Notes: generated from the sequence alone by a model not told the origin. 64,000 bases of DNA from Bacillus changyiensis (GCF_027706145.1 NZ_JAQFWW010000002.1:372001-436000), one strand, 5' to 3'; numbered from the stretch's first letter, positions 36,582 to 45,959 are shown. Numbers and translations: made by a program.

Positions 36582-37001
36582 TCATTTATTTTTAGGATTA
36601 AAGTTATAGTACGTGCCTTTAGACCTATCTCTGATCTCTTTTTCAAGTTGTTCCATATGGTCCATTTGACTCATCTGCCCTGCTATATCTTGTTCACAGG
36701 CTGCACAATACCGACCAGCCCTGATTGAAGCTCCGCATCTGTCACATGGGTACCCGAGGTTGGGAAGATGAGAAATTTGAATTCTCTTTTGCTTAATAAA
36801 CTTGAGAATTAATTCTTCATCAACACCCGTTTCTTCAACAATTTGCATCATTGTAGACTGGCGGTTTTTCTGTTTTTTAATAAATTTATATACTTTTTCA
36901 AAACAAAGCTCTTCTTCTTTGAGGCATTTGTGGCAAACAGTTTGAAAACTACTTTTCATAAACAACTCATCACATCGTGGACAATTCGCCAATTGACTCA
37001 T
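36582..37001 (-). CDS. yvyF: YvyF, zinc-ribbon regulator-like flagellar protein
   Basis: 139 residues with three Cys-pair groups (CPRCDELF, CHKCLKEE, CDRCG...CAAC) indicating zinc binding, and a central winged-helix-like stretch (SLIQ-like MMQIVEETGVDEELILKFIKQ). YvyF/TIGR03826 family proteins are found at the head of flgM operons; a regulatory role is suggested by the family but not proven. The SigD promoter at 37037 drives it. Confidence 0.9.
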   Translation of the reverse strand: MSQLANCPRCDELFMKSSFQTVCHKCLKEEELCFEKVYKFIKKQKNRQSTMMQIVEETGVDEELILKFIKQKRIQISHLPNLGYPCDRCGASIRAGRYCAACEQDIAGQMSQMDHMEQLEKEIRDRSKGTYYNFNPKNK

Positions 37002-37036
37002 AAATTCTGACTCCTATCGTTAAAATTCTACCTATT

Positions 37037-37063
37037 ATATCGGCTGAGAAAAGAAATGATTTA
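37037..37063 (-). promoter_or_regulatory. SigD promoter of yvyF-flgM operon
   Basis: TAAA (37060-37063), 15 nt, GCCGATAT (37037-37044) on the minus strand: perfect SigD consensus. It overlaps the 3' end of comFC. Confidence 0.95.
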
Positions 37064-37750
37064 ACTTCGTATCAACGTGTAAGAAAATACCAATTTAGCC
37101 TCTCCACACAATGTCAGACATTCTGCTGCATGATGAAGGGTTGATCCTGTCGTATACAGATCATCAATCAGCATAATGTTCAACCCTTTAACAGAGCCCT
37201 TTTCCGTTTGAAAAATGGCTGTTCGCTTTAACCGTTCTGCCCTGCTTTTTTTTGATTGTTTTTCAGACTCAATTCTGGTTAATGGATGTATGACAGGCTT
37301 TTTTAATAAGGCTGCAAGCCGTTCTGCCTGGTTAAATCCTCTTTCTTTTTTTCGTTCTTCACTAAGAGGAATGGGGACTAAAGTAAGTTGCATCTGACGG
37401 TGGTACCGTTGAAAAGTGTTGATGAACGAAGGTTCAAAAGCGTAAACCAATTCAGCATCACCTCTGAACTTAAAGCGGGCTAGAACTTCTTTCATGAAGG
37501 AGTTGTATTGAAAAACGGAGCGGTTTTGCTGAAGGAGAGCGCGAGTTTTAGGATTGGCTTCCCATTTTAAACAGTCATCGCAAAGTTCTTCACTGTCTTG
37601 GGGACGGCCACACTTGCGACATATTTTTCTTGTTATTTCAAGAAAGCCTCCTGCACATTCTTTACATATTCTTTTTTCCTTTTGTAAACAGAATAAAGAA
37701 CGCCATGTTAAAGAATGTGAAAGAGAAGCTTTGCAATTTAAACAAATCAG
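37061..37750 (-). CDS. comFC: ComFC, late competence phosphoribosyltransferase-like protein
   Basis: 229 residues when read in full. N-terminal zinc fingers (CLNC, CKECAGG, CRKCGRPQ, CDDC) and C-terminal PRT domain (LVPIPLSEERKKERGFNQA; PRPP loop IMLIDDLYTTGSTL). Needed for DNA uptake. No ATG, GTG or TTG starts this frame: an in-frame TGA precedes, then AAGGAAGGG SD and CTG-ATT-TGT, so initiation at CTG (37750), one base after the comFB stop, is inferred. The first ATG (37495) would remove the zinc fingers. Confidence 0.88.
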   Translation of the reverse strand: MICLNCKASLSHSLTWRSLFCLQKEKRICKECAGGFLEITRKICRKCGRPQDSEELCDDCLKWEANPKTRALLQQNRSVFQYNSFMKEVLARFKFRGDAELVYAFEPSFINTFQRYHRQMQLTLVPIPLSEERKKERGFNQAERLAALLKKPVIHPLTRIESEKQSKKSRAERLKRTAIFQTEKGSVKGLNIMLIDDLYTTGSTLHHAAECLTLCGEAKLVFSYTLIRS

Positions 37751-37751
37751 G

Positions 37752-38036
37752 TTATTCCCTTCCTTTCAACCTATTTTCACAAAGCGGATGGTCATTGACT
37801 TTTCTAGCTGCTTCAGCCAATGTAACAAGCATGGTTGTATTTTTTTGCTTATCGACGAGCTCTGCTTTAATGTAAGCTAGCTTGGACTCATCGGTGACAT
37901 ATTGTGGCTTCACTGAATTTAAAGCAAGTGCCAGCACATCTTCTTTACACCTTTTGCACATGCATTTCATGTGTAACTGGTCGATATACTGATGAAACAA
38001 TTCTTCCATAACAGCTTCTTTGGCATTGACTAGCAT
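37752..38036 (-). CDS. comFB: ComFB late competence protein
   Basis: 94 residues. Four cysteines in CKCMCKRCKE-like context (MKCMCKRCKEDVLALALNSVKPQYVT) as in ComFB; role in competence unclear, though ComFB-like domains bind c-di-nucleotides in some bacteria. ATG 38036 (MLVNAKEAVMEELF) with AGAGGAG 10 nt upstream matches the family N-terminus; the 8-residue upstream extension is not supported. Confidence 0.92.
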   Translation of the reverse strand: MLVNAKEAVMEELFHQYIDQLHMKCMCKRCKEDVLALALNSVKPQYVTDESKLAYIKAELVDKQKNTTMLVTLAEAARKVNDHPLCENRLKGRE

Positions 38037-38091
38037 TGGGATAACGCTCCTCTTTTTCATCTAATGAGTATATTTTACCATGAAGATATGA

Positions 38092-39519
38092 CTAGTCAAT
38101 CCACTTTTTCTTCCTAGCTATTGTATTCATATGCTGAATATGGTTAAAAGCTGATGTCATAGCACTAGTTATCCCAAAGTGAAAAAAATAAACTTCTCCA
38201 TTTGTAAAACACGGATGCCTGCCGGCTCTTCCCGCCATTTGCACAAGGGCACTTTCACTAAAAATAGCGGCTTCCGCACCAAGAACTCCGACCTGGGCCT
38301 TTTTTACTGTCACTCCCCTTTCTAAAATCGTTGTTGTGACGAGAACATGGAATGAACCTTCTCGAAACCGCTTCACTTTTCCTTTTCTATTTTTGTCATA
38401 AGCATGTACACCTTCAACAAGAAATTGATTTTTTTGAAGAATACTAACCACTGATTCAAGTACTAGAATAGACGGAACGAATAAAAAAACAGGTTGGTTT
38501 TGATTTTGATGTTGGAAGAGCCACTTTTTGACTACAAAAGGGATTTTCCCACGAAAGAGGTTTCTCCTCCAGTTCCCGCACCATTTAAATAAAGGTTCTG
38601 GCAGTGGCTGACGATGGTATCTGGCGGGAATCCGCACGACAGGTAGCTGACTTTTCTTAGCATGCCGCTTCATTTTAGAAGAAGGTGTAGCTGTTAGATA
38701 AATTCGGGCACATTCTTGTCTTCCTGCTTTTTTCGTAGCATATTGCAATGTTCGATCAAAAGAATATGGAAAAGCATCAACTTCATCAATGATGATGACA
38801 TCAAACGCTTCTTTATAACGCATCAGCTGATGAGTTGTGGAAACCACAAGAGGTGAAAGTTTTCCTCTGTCTTGACTACCTCCATACAAAACAGTTATTT
38901 CCTCACCTTTAAAAGCTTTTTTTAATCGCGGGGCAAGTTCGAAAACGACATCAGTTCTCGGTGTAGCAATACATAGCCGCAGTCCTTGTCGCAAGGCATA
39001 TTCAATTCCTCGAAAAAGAAGTTCTGTTTTACCTGAACCACAAACCGCCCAAATCAAAAGCTCTTTTCTTTTACGAATCGCTTCTACAACCGAGACAGCT
39101 GCTTTTTCCTGGCCAACCGAAAGACGGCCTTCCCAGGTCATTTCGACTGACGGGCGTTTGGAAAGATCTTTACCATGCCAAGTCAATAGAGGTATACATT
39201 CACTTACTCTGCCCATCATCACACATGAACGACAATAGACACAGTTTTTTTTACCGCAATTCTCACATGGGAATTGTGCAAACAAGTCATGATGATGTTG
39301 ACCGCAACGTCGGCAAATCCAACCTGTTTGCGTTTTCACAATCGATTTTTCAGCTTTTATGTCCCCTTTTTTAATATACCAAGCAATGACATCATCGGGA
39401 AAAGGAAGTTCGTTTTGAAGAAGATGCCGGAATTCTAGAAAAGAGCGAAGTTTTTCGGAAAATGACAAGGGAATGTGACCATTATGCTGATCAGATTGTT
39501 TGATATATTTCACCTCCAA
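38092..39519 (-). CDS. comFA: ComFA, ATP-dependent DNA translocase of competence
   Basis: 475 residues. N-terminal zinc finger (CRRCGQHHH...CENCGKKNCVYCRSC) then DEAD-type helicase core: Walker A AVCGSGKTELLF, Walker B IIIDEVDAFPY, motif TATPSS, motif VI AGRAGRHP. Pulls transforming DNA into the cytoplasm. Start is uncertain: the TTG at 39519 sits within the GGAGGTGA Shine-Dalgarno, and the best-spaced in-frame codon after it is ATC; a GTG start (39513) is also inside the SD. Head of the comF operon. I found no convincing ComK box upstream. Confidence 0.95.
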   Translation of the reverse strand: MEVKYIKQSDQHNGHIPLSFSEKLRSFLEFRHLLQNELPFPDDVIAWYIKKGDIKAEKSIVKTQTGWICRRCGQHHHDLFAQFPCENCGKKNCVYCRSCVMMGRVSECIPLLTWHGKDLSKRPSVEMTWEGRLSVGQEKAAVSVVEAIRKRKELLIWAVCGSGKTELLFRGIEYALRQGLRLCIATPRTDVVFELAPRLKKAFKGEEITVLYGGSQDRGKLSPLVVSTTHQLMRYKEAFDVIIIDEVDAFPYSFDRTLQYATKKAGRQECARIYLTATPSSKMKRHAKKSQLPVVRIPARYHRQPLPEPLFKWCGNWRRNLFRGKIPFVVKKWLFQHQNQNQPVFLFVPSILVLESVVSILQKNQFLVEGVHAYDKNRKGKVKRFREGSFHVLVTTTILERGVTVKKAQVGVLGAEAAIFSESALVQMAGRAGRHPCFTNGEVYFFHFGITSAMTSAFNHIQHMNTIARKKKWID

Positions 39520-39596
39520 TGGTTATCAGTATGGATCGTTTTTGTTTTAAAGTAAAATAAGCAAAATCAAAAAATAGTGTCAAAAAACAGACTAAA

Positions 39597-39634
39597 AAAA
39601 GAAAATCCCCGCTTTGCAAAACGGAGACTTTCTT
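39597..39634 (-). terminator. Terminator of degV
   Basis: GAAAATCCCCGC / GCGGAG-type hairpin with T-run on the minus strand, directly after the degV stop. Confidence 0.8.
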
Positions 39635-40477
39635 TTATGCTATATACCAGGCAATACCCATTGCACCTTCACCGAGGTGCGTACCGATGACAGGACCGAA
39701 ATAGCTTTTATAGAATTCTACTTGTGGATATAGCTCTGATAGCTCTATAATGATCTGATCGGCCTCTTCCTCTCGATTAGCATGAATCACAACTGCTTTC
39801 AATGGTTTTCCTTTTTTGGCATCTTCACCAAAAAGCTCATATAGACGGTTTAGTGCTTTTTTCCTTGTTCGAATTTTTTCAAACGGGACAATCAGCTTAT
39901 TCTCAAAGTGTAAGATCGGCTTTACTTTTAAAAGGCTCCCAACAAAAGCTTGCGCACCAGTCAATCGACCGCCCCTTTGCAGATGAGAGAGATCATCAAC
40001 CATGAAATAGGCCCTCATTGTGGTCTTCATATCATTCAAATGGCTAAGGATTTCTTCAGGCAATGCACCATTTGCCGCTAATTCTGCTGCTTTAAGCGCA
40101 TAAAAACCTTGCGCCATACAACTGATTTCTGAATCAAATGGATATACTTTGATGTCTTCCAGTATACTGTTTGCTGACACGGCACTGTTGAACGTCCCGC
40201 TAATTCCGCTGGAAAGATGAATACTGATGACTGCATCATAACTGTTTGCTAGCTTCTCATATAGAGCGATCAATTCTCCGTAAGCAGGCTGTGATGTTTT
40301 CGGGAGAGTTTCATGAGCTTTGACTTCTTGATAATAGTCCTGCCAGCTCATATCAATTTCTTCTTTATAAGAATTTTCTCCAAATATCACGTTAAGCGGT
40401 ATCATGTAAATATGATAGCGTTCGCGAAGTTCTGGAGGTATATATGCGGTACTGTCTGTTACTACTGCTGTTTTCAT
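39635..40477 (-). CDS. degV: DegV-family fatty-acid-binding protein (YviA)
   Basis: 280 residues, DegV fold: N-terminal VTDSTAYIPPE, lipid-binding TSQPAYGEL and SSGISGTFNSA loops, C-terminal GPVIGTHLGEGAMGIAWY. Family members bind fatty acids and some act as FakB subunits of fatty acid kinase. Same place (between comFA and degU) as in B. subtilis. Confidence 0.93.
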   Translation of the reverse strand: MKTAVVTDSTAYIPPELRERYHIYMIPLNVIFGENSYKEEIDMSWQDYYQEVKAHETLPKTSQPAYGELIALYEKLANSYDAVISIHLSSGISGTFNSAVSANSILEDIKVYPFDSEISCMAQGFYALKAAELAANGALPEEILSHLNDMKTTMRAYFMVDDLSHLQRGGRLTGAQAFVGSLLKVKPILHFENKLIVPFEKIRTRKKALNRLYELFGEDAKKGKPLKAVVIHANREEEADQIIIELSELYPQVEFYKSYFGPVIGTHLGEGAMGIAWYIA

Positions 40478-40791
40478 AAATAAACCTTCCTCTTATGAAA
40501 GATACTTTTATCTCTATTCTAAAAGAAAAACAGTTGTTTTTCATTAAATTTTTATAACAATCAACAAGAAGTCACCCACTTGTAGAGGTGGCTTGATCAT
40601 GTTCTCTATAATCAGTCGTGAAATCACCAAAATAGACATATCCGTCAAGATATGTTGAAGATCTACGATTAATCGAACTGTAGAACTACGGGGACGCTTA
40701 GTGTAGGAGAGAAACTGCATAACAAGCCCGCTAAAAAATCTAATTCTAAGCCGGTTCATAAGAATAGACTTGCCAATTGGCAAGTCCAACT
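40478..40791. other. degV-degU gap with palindromes, no gene
   Basis: 314 nt. Near degU: perfect 20-nt palindrome 40767-40786 (GACTTGCCAATTGGCAAGTC) without a T-run. In the middle ACATATC/GATATGT stem near 40635-40655. Near degV: minus-strand AAGCCACCTCTACAAGTGGGTG hairpin-like end (40570-40595), similar in style to right ends of IS200/IS605-type elements. An 81-codon minus frame here lacks an RBS and family signature. May be a decayed palindromic element. Confidence 0.35.
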
Positions 40792-41484
40792 TTATCGCAT
40801 TTCTACCCAGCCGTTTTTAATAGCAACTACAACAGCTTGAGTCCTATCATTCACATTCATTTTTTGGAGGATGTTGCTGACATGGTTTTTAACTGTTTTT
40901 TCACTAATGAATAAAGATTCACCAATTCCACGGTTACTCTTCCCGTCTGCAAGCATCTGTAAAACTTCACATTCACGTCTAGTAAGTATATGCAGAGGTC
41001 TGCGGATTTCTGGATAAACTTCATGTTGTGCCGCATGCACTGTCACACCGCTCGTTGCGAGACGGCGAAATTCGTTAACAAGATTATGTGTCACTTTAGG
41101 ATGTAAATAAGATCCGCCTTCAGCTACTACTTTTACGGCTTCAATCAGTGTATCAGCGTCCATTTCTTTCAGCAGATATCCGCGTGCTCCAGTTTTTAAT
41201 GCATGTGTCACATAGTTTTCATCATCATGGATTGACAAAATAATAACTTTTGATTCTGGGAATAGATCGACCAGTTGTTTTGTCGCTTCTACACCATTCA
41301 CATTAGGCATATTAATATCCATGATTACAACATCAGGATGGTAGTGCTCGACAATGCGAGCCGCCTCATCACCATCGTCTCCTTCAGCTACGACCTCAAA
41401 AGTAGGTTCAAAATCCAAGATCCGTTTAACACCTTCACGGAATAACTGATGATCATCAATAATAACAATATTTACTTTGTTCAT
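40792..41484 (-). CDS. degU: Response regulator DegU
   Basis: 230 residues. NarL-family regulator: receiver domain (about 1-120, phospho-acceptor in [16 protein letters not shown], conserved IIDDHQLF) and LuxR-type HTH ([35 protein letters not shown], split across about 165-200). Controls degradative enzymes, competence and, with SwrA, motility. ATG 41484 preferred; GTG 41487 and TTG 41493 possible after GGGGAGG. degS is 85 nt upstream. Confidence 0.98.
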   Translation of the reverse strand: MNKVNIVIIDDHQLFREGVKRILDFEPTFEVVAEGDDGDEAARIVEHYHPDVVIMDINMPNVNGVEATKQLVDLFPESKVIILSIHDDENYVTHALKTGARGYLLKEMDADTLIEAVKVVAEGGSYLHPKVTHNLVNEFRRLATSGVTVHAAQHEVYPEIRRPLHILTRRECEVLQMLADGKSNRGIGESLFISEKTVKNHVSNILQKMNVNDRTQAVVVAIKNGWVEMR

Positions 41485-41569
41485 CACACGCAACGCCTCC
41501 CCATTATCATTGTTCTATATACCGCTTTTATGGTCAATATGTCTTTTGTCTCTATTTTACAATTTTTAT

Positions 41570-42733
41570 TTACAAAGAAAGCGGAACTTTGATCATAATA
41601 AATGTCCCGAGACCTATTTTTGAATCTATTGTCATGGTTCCTTCAAGCAGATCGACCCGCTCCTTCATGCCGAGCAATCCGAACGATTTGTTTCGCTTAC
41701 TTTTGGTTTCCTTTAAATCAAAACCAGTTCCATTATCTCTGATGATCATCATAACAAAATCTTTTGTCACTTCTACTTTAACATGAATCTCATCAGATTC
41801 GGAATGTTTTAATGCATTTGTGACAGCTTCTTGGGCAAGCCGAAAGAGCGCAACCTCAAATCGAGGTGCAATTCGTCGATCTTCCGATTCTCCGATACAT
41901 TGAAAATGAATCTTGGCTTTACCATGGTAATCTTCGATCGTATTCAAGTATTTTCTTAGTGTAGGGATTAAACCTAAATCATCTAAAGCCATCGGTCTTA
42001 AATCATAAATAATTCGTCTGACTTCATAAAGAGCATTTCGAACATTTTGACGGAGGTTTTTAATTTCTTGAAATCCTTCCTCTGTTCCCTTTTCTCTGAA
42101 AATCCTCTCGATTAATTCCGACCTCATCATCACGTTTGCCAGCATTTGCGCGGGACCATCATGGATTTCACGAGAAACCCTTTTTCGTTCTTCCTCTTGC
42201 GCTTCGATAATTCTGAGTCCAAAATCCTGTTTCGCTTGTGCATCCTCTAAAAGAACACCAACTTGGCGCAAATCTTGATTTAAATAGTTTAAAACAACAG
42301 AGATTTGACTGACGAGCCCTTCTGAGCGCTCGATGATTTCCTGAAGTCCAAGAAGACGCCGTTCAAGGTCATCACGTTTCTCTCTTAGCTGCTTTTCCCG
42401 CTGTTGAATCATTGTCAGTTCTACTTGAAGTTCATGCGCTTTTTCATAAGCTTCACGAATTTCTTCTTCACTAAATTTGTGAAAATTTCTGCTGACCTCT
42501 GACAAACGGTTTCTGGCATGTCTTGCATAAACCTCTAACCTGTCTCCAAGATCGATGACTTCGTTGACCTGTTGTTTAATTTGCTTTAACTCTTCTACAA
42601 GGCCTTCATATTGCTGTCGAGACTGCTCACCGATCTGAAATACTTCGTCTTTACTTCCATCGACTGTTTTTAACATTTTCATAATAATTGAATCTAAGAC
42701 TTTGGAGTCCATTTTGGTTTTAGACATGCTCAC
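41570..42733 (-). CDS. degS: Sensor histidine kinase DegS
   Basis: 387 residues (385 if ATG 42727). Cytoplasmic kinase without membrane segment: N-terminal sensor coiled coil (about 10-180), HisKA_3 box SREIHDGPAQMLANVMMRSELIERI with the phosphorylated His, and HATPase with FRLAQEAVTNALKHSE and DNGTGFDL. Phosphorylates DegU. GTG 42733 has GGAGG at ideal distance. Divergent from yvyE. Confidence 0.98.
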   Translation of the reverse strand: MSMSKTKMDSKVLDSIIMKMLKTVDGSKDEVFQIGEQSRQQYEGLVEELKQIKQQVNEVIDLGDRLEVYARHARNRLSEVSRNFHKFSEEEIREAYEKAHELQVELTMIQQREKQLREKRDDLERRLLGLQEIIERSEGLVSQISVVLNYLNQDLRQVGVLLEDAQAKQDFGLRIIEAQEEERKRVSREIHDGPAQMLANVMMRSELIERIFREKGTEEGFQEIKNLRQNVRNALYEVRRIIYDLRPMALDDLGLIPTLRKYLNTIEDYHGKAKIHFQCIGESEDRRIAPRFEVALFRLAQEAVTNALKHSESDEIHVKVEVTKDFVMMIIRDNGTGFDLKETKSKRNKSFGLLGMKERVDLLEGTMTIDSKIGLGTFIMIKVPLSL

Positions 42734-42784
42734 CCATTTTCCCTCCGTAATAGCATTGTCATTTACTTTTTATGATAATTTTCA

Positions 42785-42813
42785 TTGATCTGAAATTCGT
42801 GTCGAATTATAAT
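42785..42813 (+). promoter_or_regulatory. SigA-type promoter of yvyE-yvhJ
   Basis: TTGATC (42785-42790), 17 nt, TATAAT (42808-42813) on the plus strand, 120 nt before yvyE. Confidence 0.7.
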
Positions 42814-42932
42814 GAAAGAATGCGTATTGTATTTTTTATGCTTTCCCATCTATCTCTTTAATCATAACAAAATACGCAACAAAATTCTAAGCCTGTTCGT
42901 TTTTTTTGAACTGTCAGGGGGGGAAACGAGCA

Positions 42933-43571
42933 ATGCTACAGAGCTATCTTACAGTCTCCGGAGAAGGTATATATGAAATTGTGATCGAAAAATCACGGTT
43001 CATCTGTCATTTAACCCGCGTTAACTCCGAAGAAGAAGCACAGCATTTTATTCAGAAGATTAAAAAACAACATTGGAATGCAACTCATAACTGTTCTGCC
43101 TATCTCATTGGAGAAAATGATCAAATTCAAAAAGCAAACGATGATGGTGAACCGAGTGGTACAGCTGGAATTCCAATGCTTGAAGTGTTAAAAAAACGCA
43201 AACTGAAGGATACTTGCGCTGTTGTGACACGGTACTTTGGTGGGATTAAGTTAGGGGCCGGTGGATTGATAAGGGCTTATGGTAAATCTGTATCAGAAGG
43301 GCTAAATCATGTCGGCATTACAGAACGCAACCTGATGCGCGTCATGCATACAAAGGTTAACTATACTTGGATTGGGAAACTGGAAAATGAACTACGTACA
43401 TCCCCTTACAAATTAAAAAACATCCATTATGCGGATGAAGTTGAATTCGAAATTTATGTGAAGGAAACTGAAAAACAGTTCTTTACACAATGGATAACCG
43501 AACTGACAAATGGCAAAAGTGAGAATAAAGAGGGTATTCAAATCTACTTAGAAGAAGCTTTTAATAATTAA
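42933..43571 (+). CDS. yvyE: YigZ/IMPACT family protein YvyE
   Basis: 212 residues. UPF0029/IMPACT N-terminal domain (about 15-120: NATHNCSAYLIGEN, DDGEPSGTAGIPML, VVTRYFGGIKLGAGGLIRAYG) and a small C-terminal domain. Translation- or stress-related family, exact role unknown. ATG 42933 after AGGGGGGGAAACGAGCA gives the family N-terminus; the frame opens earlier at a TTG (42906) inside/upstream of the SD. yvhJ follows after 14 nt. Confidence 0.92.
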   Translation: MLQSYLTVSGEGIYEIVIEKSRFICHLTRVNSEEEAQHFIQKIKKQHWNATHNCSAYLIGENDQIQKANDDGEPSGTAGIPMLEVLKKRKLKDTCAVVTRYFGGIKLGAGGLIRAYGKSVSEGLNHVGITERNLMRVMHTKVNYTWIGKLENELRTSPYKLKNIHYADEVEFEIYVKETEKQFFTQWITELTNGKSENKEGIQIYLEEAFNN

Positions 43572-43585
43572 AGGAGAATAAATAT

Positions 43586-44647
43586 ATGGCTGAACGTATA
43601 AGAGTGAAAGTACGTAAAAAAAAGAATAAGAGGAGGAAGATCGTTAAGCGGTTTATTTTCCTTATGCTACTGGCCATTCTTGTAGTTATTGGAGTAGGAA
43701 TATACAAGATTGTCAACACAATTTCTGCGGCTGACAGCACTTTTGAAGAATTTAAAGAAGGTGAAAAATCAGATCTTCGTGATGAAATTGTTGATATTCA
43801 AGAAAAACCTTTCTCAATTCTCATTATGGGAATTGAAGATTATGCAACAAATGGTGATCACGGCCGCGCTGATTCACTGATTGTCGTGACACTTGATCCT
43901 AAGAAAAAGACGATGAAAATGTTAAGTATACCAAGGGATACACGAGTACAATTAGCGAGTAACACAACCGGAGAAAAAAAGAAAATTAATGCCTCATATG
44001 CTATAGGTGGAAAAGATGAAACAAGAAACACAGTTGAAAACCTTTTAGGAATTCCAATTGATAAATACGCAACAGTTGATTTTAAGGGATTTAAAGAAGT
44101 TGTTGATGAAATCGGTGGAATTGATGTTGAGGTACCATTTGATTTTAACGAAAAAAGCGATGTATCTAAAAAGAAAAAAATCTATTTCACAAAGGGTCCT
44201 ATGCACTTAAATGGTGAAGAAGCCCTTGCATATGCCAGGATGAGAAAACAGGATAAGCGTGGAGACTTTGGTCGTAATGACCGACAAAAACAAATTCTAA
44301 AAGCAGCGCTTGACCAAATATCAAAACCAGAAAACTTGATGAAAATTGACACGATTGCGCAAAAAGCCAGTAAAAATGTTAAAACCAACATTAAAATTAC
44401 AGAAGCACTGGCTCTGCAAAAAGTATACAGCGGTTTTTCAGGTAAAGATATCGAGACTTTAAACATAAAGGGAAAAGACTTGTATATTAACCATGAATAC
44501 TTTTTTGAAGCGGACAAACAAAACTTGGCAAAAGTCCATGATGAACTAAATCAACATCTCTATCCTGATTCAACTGCTTCAAATTCTCATGAAACATCTC
44601 CTGAAAGTTCGACTAATGACAATGTTCCAGACAATTCAACCGAATGA
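43586..44647 (+). CDS. yvhJ: LCP-family wall polymer ligase (TagV)
   Basis: 353 residues. Basic cytosolic N-terminus, one membrane segment (about 22-45), then an extracellular LytR-CpsA-Psr domain (about 70-310): LIMGIEDY, HGRADSLIVVTLDP, SIPRDTRVQL, EALAYARMRKQDKRGDFGRNDRQKQ with the Arg/Asp residues that bind the polyprenyl pyrophosphate head. Transfers wall teichoic or teichuronic acid onto peptidoglycan. Ser/Asn-rich tail. AAAGGAG RBS. Confidence 0.95.
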   Translation: MAERIRVKVRKKKNKRRKIVKRFIFLMLLAILVVIGVGIYKIVNTISAADSTFEEFKEGEKSDLRDEIVDIQEKPFSILIMGIEDYATNGDHGRADSLIVVTLDPKKKTMKMLSIPRDTRVQLASNTTGEKKKINASYAIGGKDETRNTVENLLGIPIDKYATVDFKGFKEVVDEIGGIDVEVPFDFNEKSDVSKKKKIYFTKGPMHLNGEEALAYARMRKQDKRGDFGRNDRQKQILKAALDQISKPENLMKIDTIAQKASKNVKTNIKITEALALQKVYSGFSGKDIETLNIKGKDLYINHEYFFEADKQNLAKVHDELNQHLYPDSTASNSHETSPESSTNDNVPDNSTE

Positions 44648-44678
44648 TCTGAGCTACTCATTAATTCGATCATTGTAG

Positions 44679-44731
44679 ACACCTCCTGATAACCGCCACC
44701 TAAAAGGTTGCGGTTATCAGGAGGTGTTTTG
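44679..44731 (+). terminator. Terminator of yvyE-yvhJ
   Basis: Perfect 17-bp stem: 44680-44696 with 44710-44726, loop 13 nt, followed by TTTT. One of the longest perfect stems in the window. Confidence 0.92.
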
Positions 44732-44782
44732 TATTTGAACAGAACGTTTTCACCACCTCTTCATCTGCATTTTTTCCATAAC

Positions 44783-44825
44783 AACAAACCCTGACTCTAA
44801 ATTGAATCAGGGTTTGTTGGTTTAT
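44783..44825 (-). terminator. Terminator of tagO
   Basis: AACAAACCCTGA (44783-44794) / TCAGGGTTTGTT (44807-44818), 12-bp stem; weak T-run on the minus side. Confidence 0.7.
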
Positions 44826-44837
44826 TTTCTAAAAGTC

Positions 44838-45902
44838 TTAATTCCTTTTTACCATTCGCCTATAAAACTTAGTAAATGGTTTATATCTCTCATTCACCAG
44901 TCCAGTCACTTCAGCGATGATCTGCATAAAAAAGATCAAGCCAAAGATGATAAAGATCGACATCCAGAGTGTCGCAGTTTTCAGCACAATCGCACTCAGG
45001 CTAAAAACACAGCCAATTAAGTATATCACGATAACGGCCTTTCTATGGGATAATCCAAACGCCATTAGCCTGTGATGGATATGGGATTTATCAGGAGCTG
45101 ATATCGGCTGCTTGTTCAATATTCTTCTAATGATGGCAAAGGTCGTATCAAATATCGGTACCCCTAAAATAATGATGGGTACAACAACACTGAATAATGT
45201 GACACTCTTGTATAGCCCTAACAGCGACAGAACAGAGATTACATAGCCGAGAAAAAGCGAGCCTGTATCCCCCATAAAGATTTTTGCTGGATGAAAATTA
45301 TAGAAGAGAAATCCGAGTGTACTACCAATGACAACCAATGATAAAGAGAAAATTAATATTTTGTCGGCTGAAAAAGCCATCACAGCAATGGTCGACAAGC
45401 CGATAACGGAAATCCCTGCAGCCAAGCCATCCAAGCCGTCAATTAAATTGATGGCGTTTGTAATTCCAACAATCCATAAAATGGTCAAGGGGTATGCCAT
45501 CCAACCTAAGTCAAAGCGAAAATCTGCAAATGGAATCGATAAAAACTCCATTTTCAATCCCGTACTGACAATCATACAAGCAACTAATATTTGAACAATA
45601 AATTTAATTTTCGGACTTAAATTATATTTGTCATCAACAATTCCTAAAATGACAATCATAAAAGCACCGAGGGTAATGGCTGTTACTCTGTTTTCATATA
45701 GACCTCCGGCTAATGAACCGGTCAATACTCCTATAAATATGGCTAAACCGCCCATTCTAGGCATGACTTTATCATGTATTTTTCGAAAGTCCGGCTGATC
45801 GACAATACCGGATTTGATGGCTAAACGTTTAATAAATGGCGTGATGATTAATACAGTTATCAGAGAGACAAAAAACGCAATAATCGTGCGTTCATAAGAC
45901 AT
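44838..45902 (-). CDS. tagO: Undecaprenyl-phosphate GlcNAc-1-phosphate transferase TagO
   Basis: 354 residues, polytopic (about 10-11 membrane segments). Catalyses the first step of wall teichoic acid synthesis, also feeding teichuronic acid linkage. Conserved motifs: HDKVMPRMGGLAIF (residues about 44-58), DDKYNLSPK, NAINLIDGLDGLAAG, FMGDTGSLFLG, and KSHIHHRL histidine motif. It stands between yvhJ and the tua operon as in B. subtilis. Confidence 0.97.
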   Translation of the reverse strand: MSYERTIIAFFVSLITVLIITPFIKRLAIKSGIVDQPDFRKIHDKVMPRMGGLAIFIGVLTGSLAGGLYENRVTAITLGAFMIVILGIVDDKYNLSPKIKFIVQILVACMIVSTGLKMEFLSIPFADFRFDLGWMAYPLTILWIVGITNAINLIDGLDGLAAGISVIGLSTIAVMAFSADKILIFSLSLVVIGSTLGFLFYNFHPAKIFMGDTGSLFLGYVISVLSLLGLYKSVTLFSVVVPIIILGVPIFDTTFAIIRRILNKQPISAPDKSHIHHRLMAFGLSHRKAVIVIYLIGCVFSLSAIVLKTATLWMSIFIIFGLIFFMQIIAEVTGLVNERYKPFTKFYRRMVKRN

Positions 45903-45959
45903 AAAAAAGTCTCCTTTTTAATGAATTCTGGGTTGTTTATAATGTTCCGATACCTATCT

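Noticed and set aside
39520-39634. ComK box upstream of comFA
   Set aside because: No AAAA-N5-TTTT pair with proper spacing could be found in this short interval; A- and T-runs there are explained by the degV region and low GC.
40544-40789. 81-codon minus-strand ORF between degU and degV
   Set aside because: No RBS; it begins within the 20-nt palindrome after degU and shows no family signature.
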